Shown: positions 10,201 to 17,408, counted from the stretch's first letter. The stretch is DNA of 64,000 nucleotides from Anaerolineales bacterium (GCA_015075185.1 JABTUW010000006.1:248001-312000); one strand, 5' to 3'. Translations and numbers: made by a program. Notes: generated from the sequence alone by a model not told the origin.

Positions 10201-12398
10201 TCGACCCAGACCATACTCAAACAGTGCAACCTGGCCAGACGATCACCTACACCCATGTGTTGACGAACGAAGGGAACGCGACGGACACCTTCACCCTGAC
10301 GGTGACGAGCACTGGGCCGTTCCCGGTGACGGACGACATTCCGCCAAGCATCACCCTGACGGCAGGCCAGACCGCTACCTTCGTTATTACGGTAACAGTG
10401 CCGGCTGGAGCGAGCACGACCGACCAGGGAGTGACTGTCATCACCGCCACGAGCACCATCAGCCCGGCGCTGCAAGTTACGGACACCGACACGACCAATG
10501 TCGAGTTGGCGGACGTGACTATCGTCAAAACTGATGATCCTGATCCGGTGGCTGCGGGTGGCGTTCTAACCTACACTCTGATCTACACCAACAATGGCGC
10601 AGCGGTGGCACAAAATGTGGTGATTACCGATAACTTACCTGCCGGCGCCACCTTCGGCGGGGTGGTTTCGACCAATCCGGCTTTGCCTGCACCCGTCGGT
10701 ACGGGTCAAACGTGGGTCTGGACGGTCGGGACGCTGGCAGCGGGCGATTCCGGCAGCATCGTTTTCACAGTGACGGTGGACGGCAATACGTCTGGTGTTA
10801 TCACTAATAACGTGATGATAACGACCAGCACCCCTGACTCCAATCCGAACAATAACGACGATGATGAACCGACCTACGTCGGCAGACCGGGTTTAAGCAT
10901 TACCAAGACCCGGGTTAGTAGCAGCCCGGTGTTGATTGGCCAGCCGGTCCAGTTCCAGATCGTGGTTGAGAATACCGGCAATACCGACCTGGCCACCGTT
11001 ACCTTAATTGACACTTATGATACCGCGTACCTGAACTACAACGGAGCCACTCCGGTCTCGGATGATAACAATAATGACGGTGTCCTTACCTGGGCGAATC
11101 TGGGGCCGATTGCCGCCGGTGGCCGGGTAACGGTGACGGTCAACTTCACCGCCACGGCTTCTACCCAGGCTCTGCTCAATGGGGTCACTATTAACGCCGC
11201 TCGAGCTTTGGCTACCGATACCAACGGTACATCGGTCTTGCCCGTCAATGATACTGATACGGTTGGCGTCATTAACCCAGGTCTTGCTGTTGACAAATCA
11301 ATCAATATCGCTCGTGTAGCGCCACACCAGGTTGTTACTTACACGATCACTATCACTAACGTTGGCGATGTGACCATCAACCCGGTGCGAGTAACCGATA
11401 CCCTGGATACTGGGTTAATCTTTATCCCAGGGACAGCCAATCCTGCTCCGAGTGCAATCAATGGCCAACAACTGGTCTGGAATGACGTTACGAATGGTGC
11501 GGGTCTGGCCCCCCATGCCAGAACTCAGATCACCTTGCTGGTTTCGGTGCCTACGATTACCGGTACTTACGGTAACCTGGTGGTGACAACCGGGGACCAT
11601 CCGGCCGGTACCACTCCGCCAGTGACTGACAGGGTTTCGACTCACGTAGAAGATCCCAGCATCCAGGTGGACAAAGAACTGAACGCTCCCGGCGTGGTCG
11701 GTGACTTAATTACCTTCACCATTCGCATCACCAATACCGGCCCGAGTATCCTGGATCAAGTACCTCTGTTCGACTCCTTCACCGGCCCGGTCCAGTATGT
11801 CGGTGGTACGCCGCGGGCTGACACGGTGGACAATACCAATCGCCGGCTCACCTGGAACGACCTGACGACCTTCTTTGGCGACCTGGCGCCCGGCCAGTCA
11901 GCAGCTCTCGTTACCGTCTTCCGCCTGACCACGATGGACAGCGAGTTCTCAATGACCAATACGGCGCGAGTCACCCATGCCGATGATGTCTTTAACAACG
12001 TGGCCAATGAGGATGAGGATACCGAGGTCTTGACCAATGTGCCGACGGCGGTTGACCTGCTCTACTTCACCAGCCAGCAGACCGGTAACAGCGTCGAACT
12101 TCATTGGGCGACGGCGGTTGAATACGACAATTACGGCTTCCGCTTGCTGCGCAGCATCAGCGGCAACTTCGCCGATGCCGTCGAAATCGGTTTTGTGCCG
12201 GGGCAGGGTCAGGGCACAGTCAGCGGTACTATTTATAAGTTCACTGATGCGACCGTGGAGGTCAATCAGACCTACACCTATTGGCTGGTAGATGTGGACT
12301 TCAATGGGGTTGAAACACCCCACTCTGAGATCACCTCGATTAGTGTCACTGCCGGGGGCAATGGAAGCGAGATCTACCTGCCTCTCATTTTCAAGTAG
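1257..12398 (+). CDS. Giant modular surface protein (SdrD-B-like and DUF11-like repeats)
   Basis: A 3713-residue secreted protein, probably an adhesin or surface-coat polymer. ATG 1257 has GGAG six bases upstream; an in-frame TTG at 1245 is less likely. Two hydrophobic segments lie near residues 3-20 and 48-68, an unusually long export region. Nine SdrD-B-like modules are visible from about residue 587 to 2160, each opening like GDFVWRDEDGDGIQDAGE, an acidic loop that binds calcium in staphylococcal Sdr proteins. DUF11-like beta domains (TYTITITNxG, DTLPxG) occur between and after them up to about residue 3590. Three nearly identical 108-residue modules occupy 9540-10511. The end is a fibronectin-like domain (SVELHWATAVEYDNYGFRLL) and the tail EIYLPLIFK; there is no LPXTG motif, so retention must work another way. 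Thr and Asn content is very high. Adjacent genes encode a protease and a sortase. Confidence 0.85.
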   Translation: MTELLFSLLILSVGIVGCFRLARFLRKLPAYLTAKSGPPVLKPLPQASLLSLVLVLVLALFVVGLSFVYSHLVRAANPPLSVEILAGYNLVVDSNVTSPSTFGPSAATVSGRVCNTGSTPLTNVTVYIGNAANQTPGLYPRRYVTDTNFSTLHPALVDGGGSYAFTHEGGSLGLSDATRQAGVLQPGQCTVQYWTFSYPRCENVGGTADDPQCQNNAVWGDSVKPEDDLWLTFDIWAKGFDGTSTITTTNSWKMSMRNEISAMANKIQPNGNPGGLWFNTDPSTIRPGGIITTNGILYRIGNVNFGFDNNGDYLPDNNFWVQPIGNPGSFDPGCFRLIQTSGIITVAGGTPKVFTFTDQLYFTRPQIPEDNTNIIGEVYYTYVAIGSNCAVTPSPYQEAASGYDNEKFNADYGAGGPPPVSIPQALVTIDKSSNPDLVNVGAVITYSIPFVNQSATEPAGLTFYSGAYVNNPLVISDTIPNGTQYITGTASYTLGFSPNSGVKILYSTDNGQSWSEIEPTPAISVTNIQWWLQEPLPPNKDGSATFAVRVPGAYSGGPAIENCANAQFGTGPSIGRACDTTLVQGNNSVGDFVWRDEDGDGIQDAGEAPLSNIAVSLYWDKNSDGILDSKDVQMLTTTTGLTATGNYTFTNLYDGRYLVTVDTLDPDLPNGYNLTTRSVYTVDLDSAKAITSSVTYTQADFGFGPTLRVQKGLSSLDPAYVGENVIYTIDLVNTRPGDGTANGFCRYTLWANTVPAVAPPTTGSGNSAFADIGNAAGPPNSQYATTDLSNNPDDLSLGGFNTSGKTGNVTKVELIAYVKEFRNLKTDDDIQLQVYRNGSLISNTISHLGSGFSNPVGSIYLLRDDVTAYKGSAWVWSDFAGDVTEAKIVANKGTGAGASGDIGLDAMAYVVTTDQICANPNDHILTLPLSDTYDADHLQFVSAEPPQSTVTTSGASPNTVGSLTWSNLGPLYAGGTRRITVTFKALTITLVTTNAVTSTNGAFFNGRLLNTASDTATVGINASGSISGVIWADTNGPNWTNPTGYGAGDTFLPNVTVELWGCFSTSTGLLISSGSGTQDCAANNGQWKLINTQATDTNGAYLFSGLRDGHYNIKVRESTLPAGFTTRSAETNALASGGAACGTCDGQWNTDAANFNTFNNIVNGATGENISNVSFGYRSATNQGGVTGYIWNDRDNDGIWDANEEPIPNVQVTLCDSAGVNCTITATTSSSGFYSFTVNVPVTYTIKVITTDLPGMTQSGDPDQPNTLCTTCDNTKAAFPVAAHEIKGPYNFGYTGGLSIGDTVYADWNGDGTQDSGEEGIGNVTVYLYRDVDGDGVLNSITDTLIATQTTTADGLYTFTNLAGNGNRYIVSVNSTTLPSGYTQTADPDQLGVTCTLCDGRGAVTLNSTNVTTVDFGYQPTGSASIGDFVWRDSDADGVQDGGESGISNVTIRLYEDTDNDGIISLTLDALVMTTTTNASGLYTFTNLPAGNFLVDIDSVITDTSGNRLTLGLSSDPHDVTLAANQHYLNADFGYIPAGIIGDLIWQDNNGNGQWEAGEPGIPGITVTLYISGSATPLYTMTTNASGIYSFTGLVSGTYTVRVLASSLPAGYIQTGDPEYPVLSGTTYLEICSDDLSDTFGGCNAESLLFLRPGQIDLTRDFGFRPPRSIGDFVWLDNDGDGVQDPGEPGLSGITITLTTPGGSVFTTTTDINGYYGFGGTTLNLDGTYTVSVITTSLPPAMTQTFDRDGTLDHYTTINITTTSVITDVDFGYRYAGSYTITGTVFYDQGGTGDTLTDTFTTGDTPYAGIPVYLYRQGSSLPVGSTTTDASGHYTFTNLSAYTYTVSANSSVSTLANLSLTASPSGTITSTYSVRTSVIVTNADVGNIDYGFFASQPLFTKSVSPIGTVAAGDTLTYTIVLSNGQATPITGVTISDTVPANTNYVTNSLAITPASAANLAGAGDNLPLIRISPITVAANSLVTITFRVTVDASLPLTVTAITNTALLTTTYAQTTSTVANSTKNDYIIGDSVWFDLNHDGLQNEVNGLAGITLTLTYPSGTVVTTTTSATGAYSFTVPSDQAYTLTVVPANFVPGGPLAGYIATPNNQGGDDTRDSDGQPDGSGGVIFVTPVITQSDDTFDFGFYLPVEPALTKAVSFTPGLTATLGTTVTYVIAVPDPAISRTLTSVVVTDTLNSVLYPVTATVFGGLTPTVALNGQDVTATFGAIIAGSQARMTVTAIISNAAIITSGANIANTAMMTHAQALALATSNPVTTTIGEPSLTVDKSVTSSTGSLTNVDGTTLLTYTIRLTNSGTSPAYSVRLTDAVPSGISVTNYLGSFPWSGPVVGPNTMTWTVNTIDNLSPNNVVVLTYTARLSGAIAGSSVTNLVTTTYHSLTDTVPGARQYGPLTDTTTITPARPNVVKTVTPSSSNVSPLRIGDIITYTLVTTVPPGTFIPWPYQYDYLPVGFRYVTNTFAITTNLPFSGVSLTDTLSLPLVSEGITGDIGVLGLTSTANPNVGARFDTPGQQALEWWLQPLHNGGRSTTGLITVTFQIQLIGLDLTGAATWTDQLVVDNGTNRSFLRWNLQDAGRYTTTVPVDSDASSQPTTYIAQPNLTLDKHSLPVPDSTVNPGDTITYTLTITNNGRAPAYDLVLTDTLPAGLTYQNTISNPAAGVAITATPSGQLITYAVNQLAAGPGASMVITLVVQVDPSITGSIILTNTASLPYYDSQPGGGPGVISPTQRTYTDGSDTVSHPVAIVPGLTLDPDHTSTVPPGQVVTYTHVLTNEGNATDTFTLTVTSVGPFPVTDDIPPSITLTAGQTATFVITVTVPAGANATDQGVTVITATSTISPALQATDTDTTNTAVVPGLSLDPDHTATVQPGQTITYTHVLTNEGNATDTFTLTVTSVGPFPVTDDIPPTITLTAGQTATFVITVTVPAGASATDQGVTVITATSSLSPSLSATDTDTTNTAVVPGLTLDPDHTQTVQPGQTITYTHVLTNEGNATDTFTLTVTSTGPFPVTDDIPPSITLTAGQTATFVITVTVPAGASTTDQGVTVITATSTISPALQVTDTDTTNVELADVTIVKTDDPDPVAAGGVLTYTLIYTNNGAAVAQNVVITDNLPAGATFGGVVSTNPALPAPVGTGQTWVWTVGTLAAGDSGSIVFTVTVDGNTSGVITNNVMITTSTPDSNPNNNDDDEPTYVGRPGLSITKTRVSSSPVLIGQPVQFQIVVENTGNTDLATVTLIDTYDTAYLNYNGATPVSDDNNNDGVLTWANLGPIAAGGRVTVTVNFTATASTQALLNGVTINAARALATDTNGTSVLPVNDTDTVGVINPGLAVDKSINIARVAPHQVVTYTITITNVGDVTINPVRVTDTLDTGLIFIPGTANPAPSAINGQQLVWNDVTNGAGLAPHARTQITLLVSVPTITGTYGNLVVTTGDHPAGTTPPVTDRVSTHVEDPSIQVDKELNAPGVVGDLITFTIRITNTGPSILDQVPLFDSFTGPVQYVGGTPRADTVDNTNRRLTWNDLTTFFGDLAPGQSAALVTVFRLTTMDSEFSMTNTARVTHADDVFNNVANEDEDTEVLTNVPTAVDLLYFTSQQTGNSVELHWATAVEYDNYGFRLLRSISGNFADAVEIGFVPGQGQGTVSGTIYKFTDATVEVNQTYTYWLVDVDFNGVETPHSEITSISVTAGGNGSEIYLPLIFK
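9540..10511 (+). repeat. Three tandem 324-bp repeats inside the giant surface gene
   Basis: The unit starting PGLTLDPDHT begins at 9540, 9864 and 10188, an exact 324-base (108-codon) period. The units are nearly identical at DNA level over long stretches, whereas other DUF11-like modules of this protein are strongly diverged. They are also richer in ACG and GCG codons than the flanks. This points to recent duplication or gene conversion. Confidence 0.9.
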
Positions 12399-12408
12399 TA
12401 GGGAATTT

Positions 12409-12432
12409 CCTGGAGGGCTAACACCCTCCAGG
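12409..12432 (+). promoter_or_regulatory. Perfect hairpin overlapping the protease ribosome site
   Basis: CCTGGAGGG (12409-12417) and CCCTCCAGG (12424-12432) form a perfect 9-bp stem with a 6-base loop, 10 bases after the stop of the giant gene. There is no U-tract, so it is a poor terminator. The stem covers part of AGGAG (12430-12434), the only ribosome site of the next gene, so it could limit translation or stabilise the upstream mRNA. Confidence 0.55.
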
Positions 12433-12447
12433 AGCCTTATTGTAACG

Positions 12448-15381
12448 ATGGACAAAAAGAAATCGGCTCTGTTTAAAAAGTTGGATCTACTGAGTCTCCT
12501 TACTTTGCTCGGTCTCTTTTTGATTTCAACCCCTCCGGTCAGCGCCCAAAACCCCCTGGAACCCATCATCGAGTCTAACGAAACCGGCATAACGCTGACC
12601 TGGACTCCACCGGCTTTTTCCTTGACTGATATTCGTGTGGATGGGAGCAAGTACAGCCAACTGCGCATGCCTTCCACCTCACTTTCAGGCGAACCCGGTC
12701 ATCCTGAACTGCCGCTGTACAGCGGCTTGATCGGCTTGCCCCCCAGCGGCGAGGCTCGACTGCACGTGGTGGAAGTCAAGCGGGAAACGGTTCCGCTGCC
12801 GGCTGCGCCTCTACCTGCGCCGTCGCCAAGACCCGTTCAGCTTTCGCCTGCTGAAATTGACCCCTTCTCCTTCCAATCCGAGCTAACGGACCGCCAACCT
12901 GATCCTGCCGTCTATGCTGCCGATACTTTCTATCCCGCCGCTTTCGCTCAACTCGGCCCACTGCAGCAACTGCGCGACCGGCGTATAGCCGCTCTGACCA
13001 TCTACCCTTTGCGGGTCAACCCAGCCGCTGGTCAGATGGAGGTCGTTCGCTTTATTCGCCTGGAAATCACCTTTACCCAGCCAGCTCGATCTACCCCGGC
13101 TTTGAGTGGGCAATCTGTAACCGACCCATTAGCGCAGGCGCTGCAACCTATCTTGCTCAATCCAGAGGCGGCCCAATGGACAGGCGACTTGGCCAGGAGC
13201 TTTAGCCAGCAGAGTGTGAGCGCCGCCTCAACCGGACCAACTTTCAAGATAAAGGTAGCTGAGGCTGGTCTTTACGCTCTGACTTACAGCGACCTGCAAA
13301 ATGCCGGGCTGCCGGTCACTACCTTGGACCCACGTACCCTGACATTGAGTTACGGTTACCCGCGCCAGGAAGTAGCCATCCTTGTCGAAGGCGAGGCGGA
13401 TGGAGTCTTCCATCCGGGCGACCGGCTGTTGTTTTACGCCGAACCAACCTTCAGCCGCTACGTTGACCACGATATCTATTTTCTAAGTTACGGGGGAACT
13501 AACGGACTGCGCATGAGCAGCCGTTCGGGCAGCCCGGCGGGGTTACCCGCAGGGACCGCCTGGCGTGTGGCCACCGCCGAAGGCAATGGCTATTATGATC
13601 CGCTTTATCCGGGACATAGGGGCGATTATTGGTATTGGGATAAACTGTTTCTCCCCAGCCAACCCAGCCGGACTTATACGATTCAGGTTGCCAAGCCTCT
13701 TGCTTCTGGACCCAATGCGACGTTGACCTTGTGGTTGCAAGGTTACACAGATCCAGCTCAAAACCCGGATCATAAGGTGAAGGCCAAGGTGAACGGGGCG
13801 TCAGCCGGCGACATAAGCTGGAACGGCAAACAGGCGATTACCGCTACCTTTGCCATTGCCAGTAGTGTATTGCTCAACGGCTCTAATCAGGTCAACCTGT
13901 CTCTGCCAGGAAGCGGCACGTCTGTTGAGGGGACGTGGCTCGAAGCAATGACGATCACCTACCCAACCAACCAGGCCACTACCGGCCAGTTACGATTTCA
14001 GGGAGAAGCTGGCCGCAAAAGCTATACCCTCACCGGCTGGAGCAGCGGCCTGAGGGTGTACGATGTGACTAACCCTCTTGCGCCGCAGCAGGTAACCGGC
14101 TTTAGTCTGGCCGGGTCAACCTTGACGGTTGGCGACGCCAGCGCCAGCTCAGCCACCTATCTGGTTGTACCGGCTTCGGCTTTGAAAACTGTCACCTCGA
14201 TCAGTCAGGCTAAGGTGGCCGGCGACCCCTCCGGCGGGGCCGACTATATCATTATCACCCCTCCCCCTCTGGCCGGGGCTGTCGCTCCCCTGGCCGCCTA
14301 TCGCGCCGGGCAGGGTTTACGGGTGGCCGCGGTGGATGTGGAGGCCATTTACGATACCTATGGCCAGGGCCGCATGGATGCGGAAGCGATAAAGACTTTC
14401 TTGCAGCATGCCTATGCCACCTGGCCGAGTCCGGCTCCCCTGTATGTGTTGCTGGTAGGCGACGGCAGTTATGATTTCAAGAATCACAGTGGTTTCAACC
14501 CTCAAACTCTCATGCCGCCCTATCTGGCTCAAGTGGACCCATACTGGGGTGAAACTGCCGCCGATAACCGGCTGGTCATGTTTACTGGCAATGATAACCT
14601 GCCTGACATGTTAATTGGCCGCTTCTCAGCCAACACCCCGGCTGAGGTGACCACGATTGTGAACAAAGTTATCCAATATGAAACAAGTCCTGCTCCCGAC
14701 ATGTGGAACGCCTTCCAACTCTTTGTGGCGGATAACCCGGATAGCGCCGGTAATTTTTATAGCGACTCAGATCAGGGCTACGACGAGGTGCAAGCTCCCT
14801 TCATAGGGCAGCGCTACTATTTTGGTAACGGGACCAGCAGTCAGCCTTACATCTATCCTACGGTTGATTTGCTGCGGAGCAGCTTCTTGGCTGGTTTCAA
14901 CAATGGGACCAGCCTGGTAACATTCAATGGCCATAGTTCCTGGCATCAGTGGGCGAGAGAGTCATTGCTCCACTTAAATGATATTAGTTCGCTAAACAAC
15001 CAGAATCGCCTGCCCGTCATGTTAGAAATGACCTGCTTTACCGGCTTCTTCCATCATCCTCAATATCCCACTCTCGATGAGAGTCTCCTGCGTCGAACAG
15101 GAGGCGGGGCGATTGCCGTGTGGGGCAGCACAGGTTTAGGTGTCTCCACCGGCCACACTGTCCTCCAGTCCGGTTTTCTTCAAGCTATTATGCCTCAAGG
15201 GGAAACAAAATTAGGCGCTGCTGTTTTAGCTGGTAAGTCGGCGTTGCATGCGACCGGATTTCATCTGGATTTGCTCGATACAATGACTCTTTTTGGTGAC
15301 CCCGCTCTCAAATTACACCTGCCGGTAACTCCCATAAATTACACCGATCATCTCTATCTGCCCATGATCGCCCGCAAGTGA
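12448..15381 (+). CDS. Secreted C25 (gingipain-like) cysteine peptidase
   Basis: A 977-residue secreted peptidase. ATG 12448 begins a signal peptide (MDKKKSALFKK, hydrophobic run, VSAQ); the open frame reaches further upstream into the giant gene but has no such signal there. An N-terminal propeptide-like beta region (to about residue 270) and a linker are followed by the caspase-fold C25 domain at about 590-950. Motifs seen include LLVGDGSYDF, LIGRFSANTPAE, the candidate catalytic His829 in FNGHSSWHQW and candidate Cys863 in LEMTCFTGFF, followed by GGGAIAVWGSTGLG. Family knowledge: gingipains and related C25 enzymes cleave after Arg or Lys and process surface proteins. The protein ends HLYLPMIARK, closely matching the tail of the neighbouring giant protein. 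A role in maturing the giant protein is inference from position only. Confidence 0.85.
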   Translation: MDKKKSALFKKLDLLSLLTLLGLFLISTPPVSAQNPLEPIIESNETGITLTWTPPAFSLTDIRVDGSKYSQLRMPSTSLSGEPGHPELPLYSGLIGLPPSGEARLHVVEVKRETVPLPAAPLPAPSPRPVQLSPAEIDPFSFQSELTDRQPDPAVYAADTFYPAAFAQLGPLQQLRDRRIAALTIYPLRVNPAAGQMEVVRFIRLEITFTQPARSTPALSGQSVTDPLAQALQPILLNPEAAQWTGDLARSFSQQSVSAASTGPTFKIKVAEAGLYALTYSDLQNAGLPVTTLDPRTLTLSYGYPRQEVAILVEGEADGVFHPGDRLLFYAEPTFSRYVDHDIYFLSYGGTNGLRMSSRSGSPAGLPAGTAWRVATAEGNGYYDPLYPGHRGDYWYWDKLFLPSQPSRTYTIQVAKPLASGPNATLTLWLQGYTDPAQNPDHKVKAKVNGASAGDISWNGKQAITATFAIASSVLLNGSNQVNLSLPGSGTSVEGTWLEAMTITYPTNQATTGQLRFQGEAGRKSYTLTGWSSGLRVYDVTNPLAPQQVTGFSLAGSTLTVGDASASSATYLVVPASALKTVTSISQAKVAGDPSGGADYIIITPPPLAGAVAPLAAYRAGQGLRVAAVDVEAIYDTYGQGRMDAEAIKTFLQHAYATWPSPAPLYVLLVGDGSYDFKNHSGFNPQTLMPPYLAQVDPYWGETAADNRLVMFTGNDNLPDMLIGRFSANTPAEVTTIVNKVIQYETSPAPDMWNAFQLFVADNPDSAGNFYSDSDQGYDEVQAPFIGQRYYFGNGTSSQPYIYPTVDLLRSSFLAGFNNGTSLVTFNGHSSWHQWARESLLHLNDISSLNNQNRLPVMLEMTCFTGFFHHPQYPTLDESLLRRTGGGAIAVWGSTGLGVSTGHTVLQSGFLQAIMPQGETKLGAAVLAGKSALHATGFHLDLLDTMTLFGDPALKLHLPVTPINYTDHLYLPMIARK

Positions 15382-15466
15382 CATGTCTAACCGCTATTTA
15401 CAGGTGCATATCAGCCATCTTTCCCTCCAGAAAACCACAAATTTTTTCGATATGCAGCGGTTTGCA

Positions 15467-15475
15467 TGGTATAAT
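15467..15475 (+). promoter_or_regulatory. Extended -10 promoter of the sortase gene
   Basis: TGGTATAAT at 15467-15475 is an extended -10 element (TG, one base, perfect TATAAT), 49 bases before the sortase start. The -35 region is weak (TTCGAT at 15446-15451, 18-base spacing), as is usual for extended -10 promoters. The sortase may therefore be transcribed separately from the protease gene. Confidence 0.55.
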
Positions 15476-15523
15476 GAGCTGGTACTTGCTGGAAATGGCT
15501 AACTTGAGCAACTCGGGGTATGC

Positions 15524-16297
15524 ATGAAACGCAAACTAATGGCTGTGATAGGGATTGCCAGCCCTCTTCTCCTGCTTGGCTGCGCCGCTGCCGTAGTGCT
15601 GACCAGTATGGCCTGTTGGTTTTTGCTCCGGCCGGAGGAGAAATCACGGATTATCAAGATTATTCCGTTGGCCCCCCTGGCGACGTCTGTAGCCCAGGTC
15701 ACGCCTGGGGAGTCCGCTGCAGGGGACTTTGCCCCCACTGCACCTCAAGCCCCGGCAACGGAAGCTGTACCGGAAGCCGCTCCAATTCCGCCGGCAACAA
15801 CGGAAAGTGTTGTCGAACAGGCGCTGGGGTTTGCCTTACCCGCCGGCTCGGTCAATTCGGTCACGCTTGAAGGTGTCGCCACCCGGGTAGTCATTACTAA
15901 GCTTGGCGTGGATACCCCGGTAGTGCTGGCGCCCATTCAAAATGAGACCTGGCAAGTTGATCATCTCGGCCAGGCAGTCGGCCATTTGGAGGGTACTGCC
16001 CCGCCTGGCTCCAACAGCAACATTGTCTTGGCCGGGCATGTGACTTTGGCCGCAGGTGTTTATGGGCCATTTGCTGGCCTGGGACAGTTAACCACTGGAG
16101 ATATGGTGACGGTTTACTATGGCGGCCAGGCCTTTAACTATATGGTAGATAACTTTCAGACCGTTGACCGTACAGCCATTGACGTTACTTACCCCACCAA
16201 CACCGGACAGGTGACGCTCATCACCTGCAACAACTGGAGCAGTGAAGAAGGCCGCTATCTCGAACGGCTTATCGTTAAGGGCCACCTGGTTAATTAG
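15524..16297 (+). CDS. Sortase family transpeptidase
   Basis: A 257-residue membrane-anchored sortase, which cuts LPXTG-like signals and links surface proteins to the wall. The N-terminus has a basic start and a hydrophobic anchor (residues about 5-33), then a Pro/Ala-rich stalk and the beta-barrel domain from about residue 120. The catalytic triad is visible: His172 in LAGHVTLAAG, Cys235 in TLITCNNW and Arg244 (or Arg249) in EEGRYLERLIV. Its likely substrate is the FPETG protein at 350-1171. The window encodes a second, differently organised sortase at 44.0 kb, so the two probably serve different substrates. The class cannot be fixed by eye. Confidence 0.9.
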   Translation: MKRKLMAVIGIASPLLLLGCAAAVVLTSMACWFLLRPEEKSRIIKIIPLAPLATSVAQVTPGESAAGDFAPTAPQAPATEAVPEAAPIPPATTESVVEQALGFALPAGSVNSVTLEGVATRVVITKLGVDTPVVLAPIQNETWQVDHLGQAVGHLEGTAPPGSNSNIVLAGHVTLAAGVYGPFAGLGQLTTGDMVTVYYGGQAFNYMVDNFQTVDRTAIDVTYPTNTGQVTLITCNNWSSEEGRYLERLIVKGHLVN

Positions 16298-16541
16298 CAA
16301 CCTCATGAAGTAACGGGTAGATCCTTTCCCACCCCCTCGAGACTATCCTCCCTTTTATTTCTCTCGATAAGCTCAAACTTTTCTACGCTATTTGTTGTAG
16401 CTTCCTCGTTGCACCAATTCATCTTTTCAGAGGAGATAAATTCATCTTTGGTTGGATGCATTACCGGGTGAAAAATGGTAAGGTATTCTCAGTCTTTTTA
16501 TTCTTACGCGCCAGGTAAACGCCGGGCAACAGGAGAAGGTC

Positions 16542-17294
16542 ATGAGTCAAATTAACGATCAGTCACCCATCATCCAGGTCAACAACGTGGTCAAGAACTT
16601 CAAAGTGGGGACTGGTGAAGTCACTATCCTCAAGGGGATCTCGTTTGAGGTCAGGCGGGGCGAATTTGTTTCCATCGTCGGGCCGTCGGGCAACGGCAAA
16701 TCCACCCTGCTGAACATGATCACCGGTATTGACCGGCCCAGTTCCGGCGAAATCAATGTCACCGGCCGGGCGGTCCACCGCATGAGCGAAAATGAACTGG
16801 CCGGCTGGCGCGGTCAAAATGTTGGCATCATCTTCCAGTTTTTCCAGATGCTGCCGGCGTTGAGCCTGGTGCAGAACGTCATCCTACCGATGGATTTTGC
16901 CAAGAAGTACACGCCCAAAGAACGGCGGGAACGGGCCATGCACCTGCTGGAACTGGTGGGGCTGGCCGAGCAGGCCGAGAAACTGCCGAGCATGGTTTCC
17001 GGCGGGCAGCAGCAGCGCGCCGCCATCGCCCGTGCCCTGGCTAACGACCCGGCCCTGCTGGTCGGCGATGAGCCAACCGGCAACCTCGACGCCCGCACCG
17101 CTGGGGAAGTTTTTGATCTGTTCAGCCAACTGGTCGAGCAGGGCAAGACGATGATTATGGTCACGCATGACAAGGAATTGGCCCAGCGTGTGCCGCGCCG
17201 CATCGAGATTACCAATGGGCGCATTACCCGCGACGATTACTTAATGATCCTGCCGCAGCGGGTTGAGTTGCCGGAACTGGTCAGCGTGGTATAA
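16542..17294 (+). CDS. ABC transporter ATP-binding protein (LolD/MacB type)
   Basis: A 250-residue ATPase that would drive the permease encoded next. Walker A is GPSGNGKST (residues 47-55), the signature is VSGGQQQRAAIARAL near 153, and Walker B is LLVGDEPTGNLD near 173, followed by an H-loop THD. This is the LolD/MacB/FtsE subgroup, which works with FtsX-like permeases on lipoproteins, peptides or cell-wall hydrolases rather than small solutes. ATG 16542 has AGGAGAAGG upstream. A weak promoter candidate lies at 16461-16489 (TTACCG, 17 bases, TATTCT). Confidence 0.92.
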   Translation: MSQINDQSPIIQVNNVVKNFKVGTGEVTILKGISFEVRRGEFVSIVGPSGNGKSTLLNMITGIDRPSSGEINVTGRAVHRMSENELAGWRGQNVGIIFQFFQMLPALSLVQNVILPMDFAKKYTPKERRERAMHLLELVGLAEQAEKLPSMVSGGQQQRAAIARALANDPALLVGDEPTGNLDARTAGEVFDLFSQLVEQGKTMIMVTHDKELAQRVPRRIEITNGRITRDDYLMILPQRVELPELVSVV

Positions 17295-17316
17295 AACGCG
17301 GGGGTGAAACATAGTA

Positions 17317-17359
17317 CGTGTGGCGTATTTCGTTAGTATAATACGGACCACGCCACACG
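17317..17359 (+). promoter_or_regulatory. Inverted repeat enclosing a TATAAT box before the permease gene
   Basis: CGTGTGGCGT (17317-17326) and ACGCCACACG (17350-17359) form a perfect 10-bp inverted repeat. A perfect TATAAT (17337-17342) sits in the 23-base centre; no good -35 box is seen. The arrangement would suit an operator flanking a promoter for the permease gene at 17409, or an RNA stem between the two ABC genes. Confidence 0.45.
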
Positions 17360-17408
17360 CACCACGCCCTTAGGTTCTCAAATTTCTCTTCAAAAAGTGG
17401 GGGCAACA

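Noticed and set aside
9540..10511. CRISPR-like or mobile repeat array
   Set aside because: The 324-base units are in-frame protein modules of a DUF11-like fold with no spacers.
12292..12447. Longer N-terminus for the C25 protease overlapping the giant gene
   Set aside because: The signal peptide starts at ATG 12448 and the upstream part duplicates coding sequence of another frame.
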